From JBBQFI01 sp038237805 (GTDB taxonomy: Bacteria > Verrucomicrobiota > Verrucomicrobiia > Chthoniobacterales > UBA10450), in contig JBBRYI010000006.1 of the NCBI GenBank assembly GCA_038237805.1, forward strand, positions 1 to 64,000: DNA of 64,000 nt, written 5' to 3'. A model generated the notes under the pieces. The model saw only the letters and a program-made list of their open reading frames with translations. It did not search any database and was not told where the DNA came from. Position 1 is the first letter of the stretch. Each line of letters starts with the position of its first letter. The translations under genes were made by a program, and so were the position numbers. Shown piece by piece: positions 62,807 to 64,000 of this stretch.

Positions 62807-63428
62807 AAGCTGGTTCGGTTTCGGATTTGAACAAGAGGTTCCAGAGTCCGCGCGTTACTTCGCGCTGGCGCTCGCGTCGTTCCGCGTCGGTCATCTCCGC
62901 TGGCTGCAAAACGTCCCGCATCAACATGCCGCGCGCGACCGCAAAAATTAATTCCGAAAGTTCGCTCGGCTTGAGACCATGCGCGGTATTCCGAGCTTCG
63001 GGCGAGCGCGCAATTAAATCCGTCACTCCATCCATACCTGTTTGCAAAATGCCGCGCACAAGATCGGCGACTTGCGGATTGCGCGAAGCTTCCGCGTAAA
63101 GATCGACTACGAACGCAGACAAAACCTTCGGAGAATTTTCGCAGCAATGCGCCGTAAATAGGATGTCCAATGATTCGAACAACGTCGGGGCCTGCCGGGC
63201 ACGCTCCAAGACCTCGTGAATTTCCTTTTTGTGCCGGTCTGCCATCGCGGAAATAACGGCCTCCTTGTTTTCGAAATAGCGATAGATCAACCCGACGCTG
63301 ATACCGGCCTCCGCACTGATATCGTGCATGCTGGTTTGATGAAAACCACGTTTGGCGAAGCAACTCATGGCAGCTTCGAGAATTTGCGTCTTGCGATCGA
63401 CGCTGGTGTCTATCTGGCTTTGAGACAT
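62799..63428 (-). CDS. TetR-family transcriptional regulator
   Basis: 209 residues from the ATG at 63428. N-terminal HTH: ILEAAMSCFAKRGFHQTSMH, DISAEAGISVGLIYRYFENK. The C-terminal ligand domain is helical and divergent. An in-frame ATG at 63455 would sit inside the palindromic operator, so 63428 is preferred. First gene of the regulator-adaptor-permease operon, so likely its drug-responsive autorepressor. Confidence 0.93.
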   Translation of the reverse strand: MSQSQIDTSVDRKTQILEAAMSCFAKRGFHQTSMHDISAEAGISVGLIYRYFENKEAVISAMADRHKKEIHEVLERARQAPTLFESLDILFTAHCCENSPKVLSAFVVDLYAEASRNPQVADLVRGILQTGMDGVTDLIARSPEARNTAHGLKPSELSELIFAVARGMLMRDVLQPAEMTDAERRERQREVTRGLWNLLFKSETEPAYA

Positions 63429-63440
63429 GGGAATGGAAGG

Positions 63441-63458
63441 TGAATGAACGTTCATTCA
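63441..63458. promoter_or_regulatory. TetR operator palindrome
   Basis: TGAATGAACGTTCATTCA is a perfect 18-bp palindrome 12 bp upstream of the regulator start, typical of TetR-family autoregulatory sites (TGAATGA-type half-sites). Confidence 0.8.
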
Positions 63459-63557
63459 TTGTCAAATACGCGAGGGACGGGATGGATTTCATCGCCCTTG
63501 CTACGAATGAGGCGCCAGTAAATGGACACCATTGAGAGCCCCGCAAGTCCCCTTTTT

Positions 63558-63635
63558 CATTCCGAGCGGAGTCGAGGAAACTCTCATTGTTTCAAAAACA
63601 CTAAGAGATGTCTCGACTGCGCTCGACATGACATA
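63558..63635. repeat. Palindromic element, family D copy
   Basis: TCATTCCGAGCGGAGTCGAG and TGTCTCGACTGCGCTCGACA outer arms, with AACTCTC / AAGAGAT inside, between the TetR and tilS genes. Confidence 0.65.
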
Positions 63636-63684
63636 AGGGACACGGTCCTTGACGTGGATGACGCGCGGTGTCCTCGTAATATTA

Positions 63685-64000
63685 ATGGCCTCTCGTCGCG
63701 CGGATGGTTTTGCAACGTTACCTGGCAAGCTTCGTAAGTTTCCCCTAACGAGTCGTTATCTGATCGGTGTATCGGGCGGCCGCGACTCTGTTGCGCTCCT
63801 TCATTGGTTAGTCGAAACCGGTTACCGTGATTTGGTCGTTTGCCATCTCAATCATCAATTGCGCGGCCGCGCTGCGAGTGCTGACGCGCGCTTCGTGGAA
63901 GATCTTGCCAAACACCACGGCCTTGAACTCGAAGTGGACAAAACGAATGTCCGCGCTCTTGCCATTCAGAAGAAAATCTCAATCGAAGCGGCGGGACGCA
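63685..64000 (+). CDS. tilS: tRNA(Ile)-lysidine synthase, 3' part beyond window
   Basis: Partial: 105 codons before the right edge. PP-loop ATPase motif LIGVSGGRDSVALLHWL near residue 30, VVCHLNHQLRGRAASADARF and the following helix match TilS, which modifies C34 of the AUA-reading tRNA. The ATG at 63685 is the first good start. A CCTAACGA motif at 63744-63751 encodes LTS just before the PP-loop. Confidence 0.9.
   Translation, partial: MASRRADGFATLPGKLRKFPLTSRYLIGVSGGRDSVALLHWLVETGYRDLVVCHLNHQLRGRAASADARFVEDLAKHHGLELEVDKTNVRALAIQKKISIEAAGR

Larger units (their letters stand above)
583..63751. repeat. Dispersed 8-mer CCTAACGA / TCGTTAGG, at least 37 copies
   Basis: Exact copies by eye start at 583, 1048, 1680, 2773, 3726, 4435, 5401, 6743, 10703, 19874, 22015, 25130, 25769, 31592, 34395, 36594, 36858, 38244, 39156, 40814, 42403, 44848, 45712, 45756, 46013, 46096, 48337, 49913, 53602, 56161, 56288, 57814, 58113, 59898, 61086, 61579 and 63744. 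The extended form is GCCTAACGAGT. Sixteen read TCGTTAGG and twenty-one CCTAACGA on the plus strand, so no strong polarity. Most lie inside genes, in all frames (PNES, SLGK, LVRQ, SLTS). Equal-base expectation for an 8-mer on both strands of 64 kb is about two. Confidence 0.85.

Noticed and set aside
1..64000. tRNA or rRNA genes
   Set aside because: I looked for cloverleaf-like and conserved rRNA segments in the gaps and found none that I could support.

Overview
The window reads as a gene-dense bacterial chromosome segment of moderately high G+C with a Gram-negative envelope: lipid A acyltransferase/heptosyltransferase, RND efflux, lipoproteins, periplasmic enzymes. The SWIB protein, YXWXG lipoprotein, NTT-like carrier and overall gene style suggest a soil Verrucomicrobiota bacterium. 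That placement is an inference; no rRNA or tRNA gene is visible to confirm it.

Layout. 0-5.3 kb: envelope polysaccharide genes (a fused LpxL-type acyltransferase/heptosyltransferase cut by the left edge, a two-domain GT2 glycosyltransferase, a cupin). 5.3-9.4 kb: methyltransferase, panC, nadB and an exported protein. 9.5-16.7 kb: dynamin-like GTPase, polysaccharide deacetylase, hybrid sensor kinase, thioredoxin-like protein, SWIB protein, receiver-PP2C phosphatase and a lipoprotein. 16.9-21.2 kb: aroA (class II type), cmk, plsC, a 58-residue membrane protein and an alcohol dehydrogenase. 21.6-26.3 kb: YXWXG lipoprotein and an exonuclease-ATP-dependent DNA ligase fusion. 26.4-32.4 kb: STAS and PP2C partner-switch genes, grpE, dnaJ, a ferritin-like protein and rsmE. 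32.4-45 kb: glycosyltransferase, queE, DedA-PAP2 fusion, HAD hydrolase, amidotransferase, DUF885 protein, NTT-like carrier, exported oxidoreductases and a POT transporter. 45.2-53.8 kb: ftsK, hsp20, lon, phosphoribosyltransferase, alcohol dehydrogenase, DUF308 protein and ppk2. 53.8-57.8 kb: a compact three-gene island. 57.8-64 kb: thioredoxin, a TetR-regulated RND efflux operon and the start of tilS.

Three features stand out. First, the 8-mer CCTAACGA/TCGTTAGG occurs at least 37 times by eye, against about two expected at equal base frequencies. It lies on both strands, mostly inside genes, with an extended form GCCTAACGAGT, much like a DNA uptake sequence. Second, several families of palindromic elements of about 60-140 bp fill intergenic spaces and also sit in frame inside at least five genes (ligase twice, rsmE, ftsK, DUF885 gene, NTT-like carrier). 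Some are nested in one another and some supply stop codons. Third, the island at 53.8-57.8 kb encodes a HARE-HTH/coiled-coil protein, a GHKL ATPase with Ig-like domains and a winged-helix protein in one translationally coupled operon. It is flanked by a 37-bp near-identical repeat of the 3' end of ppk2, as an integrated cassette would be, and is the best candidate for an undescribed (possibly defence) system.
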